From contig NZ_JABEPQ010000004.1 of NCBI RefSeq assembly GCF_013041615.1, forward strand, positions 298,090 through 362,089: 64,000 nt of DNA. Reading direction: 5' to 3'. Position numbers and translations under genes: made by a program. Shown here piece by piece: positions 10,501-18,603 of this stretch. Position 1 is the stretch's first letter, and every line of letters begins with the position of its first letter. Source of the DNA: Knoellia koreensis (GTDB taxonomy: Bacteria > Actinomycetota > Actinomycetes > Actinomycetales > Dermatophilaceae). The notes under the pieces are model-generated. The model was given only the letters and a program-made list of their open reading frames with translations, ran no database searches and was not told the origin of the DNA.

Positions 10501-10964
10501 TGACGACCTACTCGACCATCTCCGCCAAGCACGAGATCGTTGCCTGGGTGCGCCTGCTCGCGCTCGCCGTCGCCGAACCCCAGATCCACTGGGTTGCTGA
10601 GCTCACCGGCAAGCGAGGTAAGACGCAGCTCACTGCTCCCCTGGCCGAGCAGGCCACCACCCTGCTCGAAGGGCTCGTGGACGTTCGCACGCGAGGTATG
10701 CGCTACCCCCTTGGGCTACCGCCGAAGACGGCCCGAGCCTTCGCGGTGCAGGCAGTTCGCGGAGACAGCCCGGCTATTCAGCAGTCGGCGTTTCGGGCCG
10801 CCAACTCCGAGTGGGCAGGACGCTTCCCCGAACGCGACGACCGCTGGTGGGCCGTCGTCCTGGGGCCTGAAGCCCCGCTCGAGCGTCTGAATCACTTGGG
10901 CACACTCAGCTTCTGGGCGCCGCGTGTTTGGGGTCCGCTCCTGCAAGCAAGGGGCCGCTCATGA
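7590..10964 (+). CDS. recC: Exodeoxyribonuclease V gamma subunit RecC
   Basis: Subunit of the RecBCD helicase-nuclease that processes double-strand breaks and degrades linear foreign DNA; RecC recognises Chi-type sequences and splits the strands for the two motors. The 1124-aa length fits the family. The N-terminus has the characteristic VVPAQGVQRWLIQRLS stretch, followed by a degenerate helicase fold with no working Walker A, as expected for RecC, and then the inactivated nuclease-like C-terminus (YSTISAKHEIVAWVRLLAL). GTG 7590 gives MPIVVHRRDRPE; no strong ribosome site is visible, so the message may be leaderless. It overlaps recB by ATGA and is first of a recC-recB-recD operon. Confidence 0.9.
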   Translation: MPIVVHRRDRPEALADGLAAMLRENPGDVFDPEWVVVPAQGVQRWLIQRLSHVLGAGGGDDGVCAGLDLRTPASLVSMLLGRDRDDPWIADRLVWPTLAAVDECMGAHGFDALTRHLGGGPRAGDPQLEWLRQARQTRRYAVARRLAGLFSAYAWQRPSMLADWEDGGAGDGCGGTIDPDLAWQPELWRRVLAQAARRTGATESPSARHARVVNELRNGSVQFPVPGRISLFGHTQLPASEIELLAALGVSREVHLWLPHPSPALWESVAEHIADAHTLPGRRARANDDSATYAQHPLLATLGRDIRELEQGLLAAGTTVADVLLSPNSADNPSTRLALLQADIRANRAPDPARPLAAGDLSVQVHSCHGLSHQVEVLREVLTQLFQDDPTLEPRDVLVLCPDVEQFAPLVRAAFGSTLSAPAGTARHPGHGLRVQLADRELAATNPLVELAQIVVGLVAGRVTASEVLGLAAHEAVARRFGFDEDDLATLGHWVAESGARWGLDAAHRGEYGLRDLADNTWANALDRLALGVAVAADSDADAAANAPVDDIGSNDIGRVGRFLELLDLVRAAAEHVRQPSLQEGTLGRLSAGEWTDWLRETVTSLGEVAREDRWQRAQFLSELATIAAGGEGLPLRINDIVVLLGQRWGARPTRANFRTGAMTVCTMVPMRTIPHRVVAILGLDDGAFPRSPVVDGDDVLARRALVGQRDPRSEDRQLLLDALMSASDHFVALYAGHDEHTGARRPPAVPLQELISAANRTGQAPATSADANGVVRAHPLQAFDARNFGPQPPIPGGSFDRAALEGAVALGAHRRSGDTTRPLMVSEPLPVQPVSALTLDELTRFYENPAREFCRQRLGIAVPREDDEPTDHIPIGLDGLETWQIGDRVLRAVLDGGDPTTALEREQLAGTLPPVALGGRLRQEIAGTVAAIARGVDTGARRSVEVRIDLPSGLRVTGVVSGVEDHRLTLTTYSTISAKHEIVAWVRLLALAVAEPQIHWVAELTGKRGKTQLTAPLAEQATTLLEGLVDVRTRGMRYPLGLPPKTARAFAVQAVRGDSPAIQQSAFRAANSEWAGRFPERDDRWWAVVLGPEAPLERLNHLGTLSFWAPRVWGPLLQARGRS

Positions 10965-13900
10965 GCGCAGCACTTCGGCCATTCGACATCTGCGGACCGC
11001 TACCGAACGGGACGACGCTCGTCGAGGCGAGCGCTGGAACGGGCAAGACATGGACCCTCGCTGCGCTCGTGACCCGATACGTCGCCGACGAGGCTGTCCC
11101 GCTGGAGCAGCTGCTTGTCGTCACCTTCTCCCGGCTGGCGAGCCAAGAGCTGCGCGAACGGGTCCGGCAGCACCTTGAGGGGACCGTCGAACGGCTCGAA
11201 GCCCCGCCACGCCGGGATGACGACGAGCTCGTCCGGCATCTGCGTCGCGGCCCCGATGTCGACGTCGTATCGCGCGTCAGCCGCCTGCGGGCGGCACTAG
11301 CCGACTTCGACTCGGCAACGATCGCCACCATCCACCAGTTCTGCCACCTCGTCCTTCGCGGCCTCGGCGTCGCCGGCGACTCCGACCCGCACGCGACGCT
11401 CGTTGAGGACATGACCGAGCTGCGCCGTGATGTCGTCGACGACCTCTTCCTTGCCCGCGCCGCCCGCGGAGGCAATGCGCCCGACTACGCGACGAGCAGC
11501 TCCGATGCCCGGATAGCGCTGGACCAGGCCCGCGCGCCACTCCGGCCACAGGACGCGTCCCCACTAGTCGCGGCGCGGCAGGACTTCATGCGTGACGTGC
11601 GCGTCGAGTTCGCCCGGCGCAAACGTCGAGCGGCCTTCCTGGGCTACGACGACCTTCTCGCCGAGCTCGCCGACGCGCTCGAGGACGAGGACGGCCCCGC
11701 GCGGGTTCGCATGCGGCAGCGGTGGTCCGTCGTGCTCGTCGACGAGTTCCAGGACACTGACCCGGTCCAGTGGGACGTCTTCTCCCGGGCGTTCGCAACG
11801 CCCGGCAAGACCCTCGTTCTCATCGGTGACCCGAAGCAGGCCATCTACGGCTTCCGCGGCGGCGACATCCACACCTACCTCGCGGCCGCGCAGACTGCGA
11901 CGACCGCATGCAGCCTGCCGACCAATCGGCGCTCCGACCCCGCCCTCGTCGACGCCCTGCAGGTGCTCACCTGCGGCGCCGAGCTGTCGCCGGAAATTGA
12001 GGTCCACCCGATCCGGGCGGCCCTGACCGGGCGGCGCCTGACCGGTGCCCCGGACAACAGCCCGGTCCGGTTGCGATTCGTTCGCGGCGAGGACCGCATT
12101 GTGATGCCGGAAGCTCGGCCCCTCATCGCCGCTGATGCGGCATCGGACATCGTCGCCCTGCTCGATTCAGGTGCCGAGTTCGACGGGCGTCCACTCGTTG
12201 CCCGCGACGTCGCTGTGCTCGCCAAGACGAACATGGACCTGCAAGCCGTTCGCGCCGCCCTGCGCGAGCGCGGGGTGCCGTCGGTCCTCGTGACGAACGA
12301 GTCCGTCCTGCGCAGTGAGGCCGCGACGTGGTGGCTCGTCCTGCTGACCGCCCTCGAGCAGCCGCACCGGCCCGAACGCGTCCGAGCCGCATGCCTGACG
12401 CCCCTCATCGGCTGGTCGGTCCCGCACCTCGACGGGCTCGGGGACGCCGCGACCGACCAAGCCGTCGAAGGGGCCCGCGCGCTCCTGACGGCGTTCCACC
12501 GCGGCGGGCTGCCGGGAGTCCTCGACGTCCTGCGGAGCGACGGGCTCAGTGCCCGGATCCTCGGGCGCGTCGGCGGTGAGCGCGACCTCACCGACATCGA
12601 ACACTGCGCGCAGGTTCTGCAAGAGCAGGTGAGCGCCGGCCGCCCGAGCCTGACCGCGCTCGTGACCTGGCTGCTGCGCCAAACGACCGAGGAGTCGGAT
12701 GGCGGGTCGGGCACCCGTGTCATTCGTCTGGACTCCGACGCCCACGCGGTCACCCTGTCGACGATTCACGCGAGCAAAGGCCTGCAGTATCCAATCGTCT
12801 ACACGCCCTTCCTCTTCAGCAACTTCACAGGGTCGAGGACCCGGTCGTCGTCCACCAAGGAGGCGAGCGGGTCATCGCGTTCTCCGAGGACCGCGGCGCC
12901 CGGGCGGCGGCCCGCCTCGAGGTCCAGGACGAGGACCTGCGCCTGGCCTACGTCGCGATGACGCGCGCCCAGTCCCAACTCGTCCTCTGGTGGGCGGCCA
13001 CGGCGAACACCCCCGACAGTGGGCTGCACCGGCTCCTGTTCGGCCGTGCACCGAACCTGGACGCGCTGGCCTCCTACCTGGCCGCTCCGCCAGCGCAGCG
13101 GCCAGTGGCCGCGCTCGCCCGCGCGGACAGGGAGCCGCGCGGCCCGGCGGCAGAGGCGATGCTCACAGCGTGGGCTGACGCCGGCGCCTTCAGCCTCGCA
13201 GCTGTCCCGGACGAGATCCCCTTGGTGCAGGCGCACCCGCCCCAGGAGCAGGCCGAAGCCCTCACCGCACGAGACTTCACCCGCACCATCGACCGGAACT
13301 GGCGACGCACCTCCTACAGCGCACTCGCAGCTGCTGGCGAGGCGAATCCCGCCGCCGGCGTCCGCTCTTCCGGCGACACCGAACCGGAATCCGACACGGT
13401 CGGCAACAGCGACGAGCAGGAAGTCGTCGTCGCCGACCTCGCAGGTACCGGAATCCGCTCGCCGATGGCCGGCCTGCCCGTAGGTGCGACCTTCGGCTCG
13501 CTCGTCCACGCCGTTCTCGAGACGGCCGACCTGCAGGCCGAAGACCTGCGCGCCGAGCTTCTCGAACGCATCAGCGACGAACGCGTCCGATGGCCGGTCG
13601 ACCTCGACACCGACGAGCTTGCCGCAGCCCTCGAGTTGGTCTGCGCGACCCCGCTCGGGACAATCGCCGACGACGTCTCACTGCGTGATCTCGCCCCCAG
13701 CGACCGGCTCGCCGAGATGGACTTCGAGCTGCCGCTAGGGGGTGGGGACCTGCCCGGGACGGGCTCCCTACTGCGCGAGCTCGGCGCCCTTATGTGTCGC
13801 CACCTCCCAGCCGAGGACCCGCTCCTGCCCTACGCGGAAAAGCTCGAGACGCCCGACTTCGGCAACCAGGTGCTCCGCGGCTACCTCACCGGGTCCGTCG

Positions 13901-14295
13901 ACCTGCTCTTCCGGCGCGGCGGACGCTACTTCGTCGTCGACCACAAGACGAACTGGCTGGGCCCCCCCGAGTCCGAATCTACCGTCGACGACTATGCACC
14001 GGACCGGCTCGCAGCCGCGATGACGCACACCAGCTACCCGCTCCAGGCGCTCCTCTACGCGGTCGTCCTCCACCGTTACCTACGCTGGCGGCTGCCCGGC
14101 TACGACCCGGAAACGCACCTCGGCGGCGTGCTTTACCTGTACCTGCGCGGCATGGCCGGGCCGGAGACCCCACGAGTAGACGGGTGCCCGCACGGGGTCT
14201 TCGCGTGGCGCCCACCCGCCGCGCTCATCGAAGAGCTGTCGGCGCTACTCGACGGCTCCCACGCAACCGCGAACTCCTCCGGAGACGACCCATGA
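10961..14295 (+). pseudogene. recB: RecB (exodeoxyribonuclease V beta) with a single-base frameshift
   Basis: The gene occupies two frames: 10961-12961 encodes the N-terminal helicase and the frame from 12832 to 14295 encodes the rest. The break is at the GGG of 12830-12832; one extra G would fuse FLFSNFTG to VEDPVVVHQGGER and restore about 1112 aa. Helicase motifs are intact: Walker A ASAGTGKTWT, VTFSRLASQELRERV, LVDEFQDTDPVQW, GDPKQAIYGFRGGD, STIHASKGLQYPIVY before the break and LAYVAMTRAQSQL after it. The nuclease motif GSVDLLF...YFVVDHKTNW is present. Without correction, translation ends at 12961 and lacks motif VI and the nuclease. ATGA overlaps join it to recC and recD. Either a recent null mutation or a homopolymer sequencing error; the otherwise perfect conservation favours recent or artefactual. 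Confidence 0.85.
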
Positions 14296-16067
14296 CCGCC
14301 CCCGCGAACACAAGAGGCACCGACTCGAAGACCGGGCCGCTCGCCCAGTTCACCGCTGCAGGCGTCCTCGACGACGGTGACTGCCTCGTCGCCACACGGA
14401 TCGCCCGGCTCGTCGGCGAGGAAGACGACGCAGCGGTCCTCGCACTCGCACTCGCCGTCCGCGCCGCCCGCGAGGGTAGCGGCGCGCTACACCTCGACAG
14501 CGTAGCCCGGCTCACACCACACCCGACCGGACACGACCCTGACGACAACGGGCAGCAGGACGCAGACCCTGCCGCCGAGCCGGCAACCCTGGCAGACGTC
14601 ATCGAGCTGCCGGAACCGCAGGCATGGCTCCAAGCCGTCGCCGCCAGCCGCCTCGCCGCCCGCGGAGTGCTTCACATCGAGTTCGACCTCGTCCAGCTCG
14701 ACCGGTACCGGGCCGACGAACGGCTCATCGCAGGCTGGCTCGACTCACGCTCACCCGACCAGCTCAAGAGCATCGAGGCCACCGTGCTCGAGGACGCGAT
14801 CTCGGCCGGCTGGCTCAACGACGCACAGGTCACCGCCGTACGCGCTGTGGCCGCGCGCCCGACCACCGTCCTCACAGGCGGCCCCGGCACTGGCAAAACA
14901 TGGACCGTGGCCGCAATCCTGCGCGCCCTTCGTTTTCAAGACGGGCGAGCACCTCGCGTCGCTCTCGCCGCGCCAACGGGCAAGGCCGCCGCCCGCATGA
15001 ACGAGACGCTGGAGGCCGAGCTCGCCGATGGAAGCTTCGACCCGGCGACCACAATCCACCGGCTTCTCGGGTCGATCCCACGATCTGGCACACGTTTTCG
15101 CCACGACGCGAGGAACCCGCTGCCCCACGACGTCGTCATCGTCGATGAGGCGTCGATGGTCGGCCTCGGCCTCATGGCTCGACTGCTCGACGCGCTCTCA
15201 CCCGCGACGCGTCTCCTCCTCGTCGGTGACCCCGACCAGCTCGCCTCGGTCGAAGCCGGCACAGTCCTTGCCGACCTCGTCCGCGGTCTCGGGCCGCGCG
15301 GTGACGTCGTCGAGCTCTCAGAGAACCGTCGCTCCGTACCTGCCATCCAGGACCTCGCCGGAGCGATCCGATCGGGCGACCCCGATGCGGTACTCGACAT
15401 TCTCGAAGCCGGCCATCCCGAAATCGGCTTCACCGAGACCGACGAGCCCGCCCTCGGGCACATGGCAACAGTCACTGACCAGGCCCGCCACCTACGTGCG
15501 CTCGCTCTGGAAGGAGACATAGACGGCGCCATCGTCCGCCTCGGCCGGGCGCGGTTGCTCTGCGGCCGGCGGTCGGGACCGCACGGAATCCGCCGATGGA
15601 ACCGGCTCGTGGAGCAGTCCCTCGCCGAGGACGCGCCCGAGGTCGCCTACCAGCCGTACTACCTGGGCCGCCCGATCATCATCACTCGCAACGACCACGG
15701 CCTGGGCTTGGCAAACGGCGACACCGGAGTCCTCGTCCGTGGCCCCCAGGGCCCGCTCGCCGCGATCCAGACGGGCCAGGGCGTCCGCACCCTCTCCCCC
15801 TGGCGTCTGGCCGACGTCGAGACCATGCACGCGATGACGGTCCACAAGGCACAGGGCAGCGAGGCCGACGATGTAACCGTCGTCGCGCCCGCGATCGGCT
15901 CCCGGCTCTTGACCCGTGAACTGCTGTACACGGCGACGACCCGCGCCCGCCGGCGGCTGACGATCATCGGGAGCCGGGACGCGATCCGCGTTGCGGTCAT
16001 GACACCAATCGAACGCTCGTCGGCGCTGACGGAGCGGCTCCTGGAGCGGTGCAGTTCGGGGCCATGA
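14292..16067 (+). CDS. recD: Exodeoxyribonuclease V alpha subunit RecD
   Basis: 5'-3' SF1B helicase motor of RecBCD. The 591-aa protein has Walker A TGGPGTGKTWTVAAIL, APTGKAAARM (motif Ia), HDVVIVDEASMVGL (motif II), LLLVGDPDQLASVEAG (motif III), a long C-terminal region with VHKAQGSEADDV (motif V) and LLYTATTRARRRL (motif VI). The ATG at 14292 overlaps the recB stop (ATGA), so translation would normally be coupled; the recB frameshift may therefore also lower RecD output. Last gene of the operon, followed by an inverted repeat at 16198-16238. Confidence 0.92.
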   Translation: MTAPANTRGTDSKTGPLAQFTAAGVLDDGDCLVATRIARLVGEEDDAAVLALALAVRAAREGSGALHLDSVARLTPHPTGHDPDDNGQQDADPAAEPATLADVIELPEPQAWLQAVAASRLAARGVLHIEFDLVQLDRYRADERLIAGWLDSRSPDQLKSIEATVLEDAISAGWLNDAQVTAVRAVAARPTTVLTGGPGTGKTWTVAAILRALRFQDGRAPRVALAAPTGKAAARMNETLEAELADGSFDPATTIHRLLGSIPRSGTRFRHDARNPLPHDVVIVDEASMVGLGLMARLLDALSPATRLLLVGDPDQLASVEAGTVLADLVRGLGPRGDVVELSENRRSVPAIQDLAGAIRSGDPDAVLDILEAGHPEIGFTETDEPALGHMATVTDQARHLRALALEGDIDGAIVRLGRARLLCGRRSGPHGIRRWNRLVEQSLAEDAPEVAYQPYYLGRPIIITRNDHGLGLANGDTGVLVRGPQGPLAAIQTGQGVRTLSPWRLADVETMHAMTVHKAQGSEADDVTVVAPAIGSRLLTRELLYTATTRARRRLTIIGSRDAIRVAVMTPIERSSALTERLLERCSSGP

Positions 16068-16197
16068 ACGTCCGGAACTGCCGCTGCTCGCGAGCGACTT
16101 TGCCTTCATCGGCCAACACGACGATCCCGACTATCAAAGTGCGTCTATTCGCCGCCAGTCGACCGGCCCAGGGACAGGCAGACGTTCGGGGGAACAC

Positions 16198-16238
16198 GCC
16201 ATCGAGAGCCAACACGCGAATTGATGGCTCTCGATGGC
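16198..16238. terminator. Bidirectional terminator-like perfect inverted repeat
   Basis: GCCATCGAGAGCCA (16198-16211) pairs perfectly with TGGCTCTCGATGGC (16225-16238) around a 13-nt loop. It lies between convergent recD (ends 16067) and the minus-strand gene ending at 16257. The position and the perfect 14-bp stem suggest a shared terminator; no long U tract is evident, so a protein-binding palindrome is also possible. Confidence 0.6.
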
Positions 16239-16256
16239 CGCGATGGGGATTGCGCG

Positions 16257-17705
16257 TCAGATGCGCAGGCCTCTGGGCGCTGTCACTGCCACGGGTGGAG
16301 CCGGGTCCTTGGGGCGGGCGCGGCCCGCGGCGGGGGCGTGTGCGAGGAGTTCACGCGAGCTCCACATGAGAAGGACGGAGTGCGAGGCGCCGGCTTGTCG
16401 CCCTGACGCTTCGTTGATGTCCCGCGCGAGAATGTCCCGGACGGGCTCAATGAGGGGACGGACCCGGTTGTGCTGCAGGTCGTTCGGGTGCAGGCTGTCA
16501 CCGAGTGAGTCGTCGTCGCCGGGCCCTAGAGTGCGCGTGTCGTTGCGGGCGACCTCAAGCATGGCTTTAGCGGGTGCGGTGATCGAGGTGCCGTGGGCGG
16601 TGAGCTCGTGGATGTCGCGGGAGAGGATGAACCCGCCGACGATCGCGCGCTTGATGACCGGGGGCAGGTCACGAAGGTCCGCGCGCTGCGCGATGAGGGT
16701 CGGTTCGGCCAGGGCCGTCTTGTCGTGGATCAGCTCGCGCGTGGCCGCCTGCAGCTGCTCGGCCACCGACCCGAGGTTCGGGTCGACCCTGCGTGTCGTG
16801 GGGTTGGTGAGCGATGCCCACTGACCGGCCAGGTGGCTCTGCGCCCGGATGGCCTGCTCGAACGTCGGGGCGATCTCCTGCTCGTAGACCACGGGATCCG
16901 CCACACCGGTGTGGGCTGCGGCGCGCACCAGGATCAAGGCGGCCCGGTTGATCGTGGCCTGGGTCCGCGCGACCGCGGACAGATTCGCCGGCGTCGCCTC
17001 CGCGGCCAGCGTCCGGCGGGCCTGCAGGTCCCACCGGGCGATGGCGTCGCCGAGCCGAGCCAGCCCGGCATACCCCTCCCGATGTTCACCCTCGAGAGCG
17101 CGGACGAGGCGCCCGCCGAGGAAGCTGCCTGCGAGCTCTTCGAACGCGGTGAGGCGGTCCAGCGCGTCCTGCCCTCGCGGGATGCCGCGCGTGGCACGGG
17201 TCGACTGCTGCTCCACTCGCGGCATCTGCTGCAGGTCGCGGATGTGCTCGCGGACTGCGACGGACACCGAGTGCGCGCTCACGTAGAGCGTGTGCATGAT
17301 CCGGGTTCGGGCCGCCTGCACGTCGCGGGCCTGCTCGAGCGACTGCACTCCTGCCCGGGAGCTCGCGTGCGCGGCCACCAGGTCACGGGCCGCGTCGAAG
17401 GCCTCCGCGATCCCCAGGAGGCGCTGGTCCGGGTCCCCGTCACCGGGCCAGCCCTGACGGAGGCGGGTGCGGTGCATGCCCTGGGAGATAGCCTCCAGCT
17501 GGGCCATGAGCTGCCCGTCTTCGGTGGCACCTCTGGGGCGCACGAGCAGGGCCTGCCAGAGCTCGGAGGCGCTCTGAACGACCTCGCCCCAGGTGCGCAG
17601 CATCGCGAGCGCGTCGTCGCCCGAGACGTCGAAGAGCAGCCCCCGGCTCGCCGTGTCGGCCTGCAGGAGCAGCTCCCCGACGCTACGCCCGTCTCGGGGG
17701 CTCAT
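16257..17705 (-). CDS. Conjugative-element hypothetical protein, 482 aa, mostly helical
   Basis: Starts at ATG 17705, overlapping the stop of the upstream gene by ATGA; the longer frame upstream of this ATG is arginine/glycine-rich noise. The protein is soluble and rich in Ala, Arg, Glu and Leu, predicted largely alpha-helical, without signal peptide, membrane helix or a motif I recognise. The C-terminal 30 residues are Pro/Ala/Arg-rich and look disordered. Pairs like this with a small helical partner occur in actinobacterial conjugative elements (recalled, not searched), so a backbone role is inferred. Convergent with recD. Confidence 0.6.
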   Translation of the reverse strand: MSPRDGRSVGELLLQADTASRGLLFDVSGDDALAMLRTWGEVVQSASELWQALLVRPRGATEDGQLMAQLEAISQGMHRTRLRQGWPGDGDPDQRLLGIAEAFDAARDLVAAHASSRAGVQSLEQARDVQAARTRIMHTLYVSAHSVSVAVREHIRDLQQMPRVEQQSTRATRGIPRGQDALDRLTAFEELAGSFLGGRLVRALEGEHREGYAGLARLGDAIARWDLQARRTLAAEATPANLSAVARTQATINRAALILVRAAAHTGVADPVVYEQEIAPTFEQAIRAQSHLAGQWASLTNPTTRRVDPNLGSVAEQLQAATRELIHDKTALAEPTLIAQRADLRDLPPVIKRAIVGGFILSRDIHELTAHGTSITAPAKAMLEVARNDTRTLGPGDDDSLGDSLHPNDLQHNRVRPLIEPVRDILARDINEASGRQAGASHSVLLMWSSRELLAHAPAAGRARPKDPAPPVAVTAPRGLRI

Positions 17706-18064
17706 CCGCGAGCCTGCCGTGCCAGATCGGCGAGGCGCACCACTAGCTGCGACGACCCGGGAGGCAGCGCCTCGATCGGGACCGAGCGCAGCAGCGACTC
17801 GGCCTCGGTCACCACGGTCAGGAGATCCCCGGCCGCAGCGACGGGTTCGACCTGCGGCTGGTGCTCCGCTTCGGGCGGGATCAGTCCGGCAGCGTAGTCG
17901 GCGGTCAGGTGGAGGTCCTGCGCGAACGTGTAGGTCGCGCACAGCGGCCCCTCCGCCTCCGCGCGCGCCCACAGCTTCCGGGCGGTCGCCTCCAACTCGG
18001 CGGCCACTCGGGTCAGGATCGCCGCGCCATCCGTGGCGTGCGTGGTTGGTGTCGTCTCGGGCAT
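17702..18064 (-). CDS. Small helical conjugative-element protein (120 aa)
   Basis: 120 aa with a good ribosome site (GAAGGAG, five bases before ATG 18064). Acidic, Ala/Glu/Leu-rich, predicted as two or three helices, no membrane segment or known motif. It overlaps the next minus-strand gene by ATGA, so the two form an operon and probably work together. Divergent from the type I restriction genes, which begin 540 bp away. Function unknown. Confidence 0.6.
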   Translation of the reverse strand: MPETTPTTHATDGAAILTRVAAELEATARKLWARAEAEGPLCATYTFAQDLHLTADYAAGLIPPEAEHQPQVEPVAAAGDLLTVVTEAESLLRSVPIEALPPGSSQLVVRLADLARQARG

Positions 18065-18603
18065 GGTCGCTCCTTCACGGGTCGGGAGCCCTGCCAGATG
18101 CGGCAGGCCTCAACCGACCGAAGGCGCTCAACCCGCGCGGGCGATCACCGCCAAGACCAGAAGCACCTCGCCAATCCATCCACGTCCGGGCGTCCGCCGA
18201 TCCCGGCGAGAGACCGGGCGTCAAGGCGATGCGGAGCAGCTCGCGAGGGCATGCCGCAGCCCGTCGTGTCCCCCTGTCGCGACGGGCTGCCGCGCGGGGT
18301 CCGCTCTCCATCCCCCTGTCAGGCTGGGCCCCGCGTTCCGGAGCAGGCCCAGAACCGTTCGACTTCCGCGGACCGAGTGGGGATCGCCGCAGCTGCTGGC
18401 TCGCGTCGAGTCGTATGCCGCTGGGCCGGGTGAGCGCCCGGAAGACCCACGTCGCAATCGAGGGTGAGCGGCGCGAACTGCCTGCTGCCGGCGCGGTGGC
18501 GAACCACCTTCAGGCAGCTGTGCCATCCCCGGCTCGCGTCCCATCGAGAGTCCACTACGTTGGCTTCAATCCCCCATGGCGAACTGACTGGAGACCCCCA
18601 CTG
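18065..18603. other. Intergenic junction between element backbone and restriction operon
   Basis: 540 bp between the divergent 120-aa gene and hsdM. A plus-strand frame runs through it into hsdM but its translation (Arg/Ser/Pro-rich) does not look coding, so hsdM is started at 18604. It holds a strong inverted repeat at 18256-18290 and a second CCCCCTGTC copy near 18312. The promoter of the hsd operon should lie here; I see no clean -35/-10 pair. Confidence 0.4.
18256..18290. repeat. 11-bp perfect inverted repeat
   Basis: GCAGCCCGTCG (18256-18266) and CGACGGGCTGC (18280-18290) with a 13-nt loop containing CCCCCTGTC. It could be a terminator, a protein-binding site or part of a transfer origin; no run of T follows on either strand. 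Confidence 0.5.

Noticed and set aside
17593..18603. N-terminal extension of HsdM (frame open from 17593)
   Set aside because: Translation before 18604 is Arg/Ser/Pro-rich and antisense to two minus-strand genes; HsdM family starts at MTPIGFEDK.
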